A stretch of DNA of 64,000 nt, from NCBI GenBank assembly GCA_029556915.1, contig JAKQIT010000077.1:1-64000 (forward strand), given 5' to 3'. The stretch is from Pseudomonadota bacterium. GTDB lineage: Bacteria > Pseudomonadota > Gammaproteobacteria > Burkholderiales > Methylophilaceae. How positions within the stretch are numbered: the stretch's first letter is position 1; each line of letters begins with the position of its first letter. Shown piece by piece: positions 63,239 to 64,000 of this stretch. The notes below the pieces were generated by a model, which saw nothing but the letters and a program-made list of their open reading frames with translations, made no database searches and had not been told where the DNA came from. Both the position numbers and the translations under genes were made by a program.

Positions 63239-64000
63239 ATGACCCATCCACAAACCACAATTGCACACGCTGGAAGAAACGAAACATTTATCCCTAGCAA
63301 AGATGCTTCTTTAGAATATTCCATCGCCACCTTACAAGGCAAGCTACTCGCTCTTGGTATTGAAGTTGAAGAAAAATCTTGGCTTAATGAAATTGAAGGC
63401 ATTTGGTCAGTACATGTCATCGATAAAGACTGCCATCGCCTCTTTACCAATGGCAAGGGCGCTAGCCAGCTAGCGGCACGCGCCAGTGCTTTGGGCGAAT
63501 ACTTTGAGCGACTGAGTACCAATTATTTTTGGACACATTTTTATCTAGGTGAAGCCATTGCGAATAATGCTTATGTGCATTACCCAAATGAAAAATGGTT
63601 TACACTGAATGGCAATAAATGGCCTAAAGAGTTGCTCACGCCTGACTTGCAAAAGTTCTACAACCCAGAAGGCACAGTGCTGGCAAGCCAGTTAATTGAT
63701 CTAAATTCTGGCAATGCTAAACGGGGCATTTGCGCGATTCCTTACACACGCCTGCGTGACAACAAAATTGCTTATTTTCCAGTGAATTTGATTGGAAATT
63801 TGTATGTTAGTAATGGCATGTCGGCAGGCAACACCATGATGGAAGCACGCACACAAGCGTTAGCTGAGATTTTTGAACGCAATATAAAATATAAAATTAT
63901 TCGTGATGGCATTTGCCTGCCAGATGTACCAGAATCTGTGATTAGCCGCTACCCACGCATAGCGGCTGGTATTCAAGGCTTACGCGATGCTGGTTATGGC
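63239..64000 (+). CDS. ycaO: YcaO-domain protein, 5' part (runs off the window)
   Basis: An open frame of 254 codons from ATG 63239 continues to the window edge. Sequence features are IEVEEKSWLNEIEGIWSV, GASQLAARASALGEYFERLST, and the EARTQALAEIFERNIKYKI helix, typical of E. coli YcaO-like proteins. YcaO is linked to beta-methylthiolation of ribosomal protein S12 and uses ATP to activate amide backbones in related enzymes. The C-terminal part is missing because of the window limit. An opposite-strand frame at 63235-63522 is a shadow. Confidence 0.88.
   Translation, partial: MTHPQTTIAHAGRNETFIPSKDASLEYSIATLQGKLLALGIEVEEKSWLNEIEGIWSVHVIDKDCHRLFTNGKGASQLAARASALGEYFERLSTNYFWTHFYLGEAIANNAYVHYPNEKWFTLNGNKWPKELLTPDLQKFYNPEGTVLASQLIDLNSGNAKRGICAIPYTRLRDNKIAYFPVNLIGNLYVSNGMSAGNTMMEARTQALAEIFERNIKYKIIRDGICLPDVPESVISRYPRIAAGIQGLRDAGYG

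Overview
The window looks like chromosome from a methylotrophic betaproteobacterium, probably Methylophilaceae and Methylotenera-like. The reasons are the gene order rpsB-tsf-pyrH-frr-uppS-cdsA-dxr-rseP-bamA-skp-lpxD-fabZ-lpxA-lpxB, the fairly low GC content, and a PQQ-dependent alcohol dehydrogenase-like quinoprotein. The genus is inference; no rRNA is present.

Region 1 (1-1432) is debris of an older integrated element. It holds an integrase whose 3' half is cut off beside an IS21-like repeat end, an AlpA-like gene, a small XRE regulator, four tandem 11-bp repeats and a tRNA-type terminator.

Region 2 (1433-21739) is a 20.3-kb integrated element. It is bounded by 48-bp identical direct repeats that are the 3' part of tRNA-Asn; the intact tRNA is at 21693-21768 and the tyrosine integrase lies next to it. 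The right half has a plasmid-type backbone: a TrfA-like initiator with an iteron oriV and DnaA box, VirB5 and VirB6, a MobC-like protein, and two copies of an IncP-like nick-site repeat. No relaxase is visible. The left half is a defence cargo block. An AAA_13/RloC-like ATPase is divergent, across a large palindrome, from a tight run of Fic protein, 1404-residue nuclease-STAND NTPase (Avs-like), HEPN-like protein, MmeI-like restriction-methylation enzyme and NERD/zinc-finger protein. After these come the tail of umuC and an antitoxin remnant.

Region 3 (21871-36952) has aspC, then a type I secretion locus: TolC-like outer membrane protein, MotB-like protein, HlyD adaptor, MotA-like protein, a 2046-residue RTX protein and its ABC transporter. 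Adding a MotAB-like proton channel to a T1SS adhesin locus is the design known from Salmonella SPI-4 (siiABCDEF).

Region 4 (37172-41948, minus strand) is a compact envelope operon: a CHASE2 protein with what may be a degenerate cyclase domain, an SH3 protein, an M48 metalloprotease, a trypsin-like protease with TPR, and a small exported protein.

Region 5 (42252-61242) is housekeeping: rmuC, moaD-moaE, a LonB-like protease, hslR, and then the translation, isoprenoid, phospholipid, outer-membrane and lipid A cluster. A convergent quinoprotein lipoprotein gene and a YcaO gene cut by the window edge finish the window. A dispersed ~50-bp palindromic repeat occurs three times in regions 3-5.
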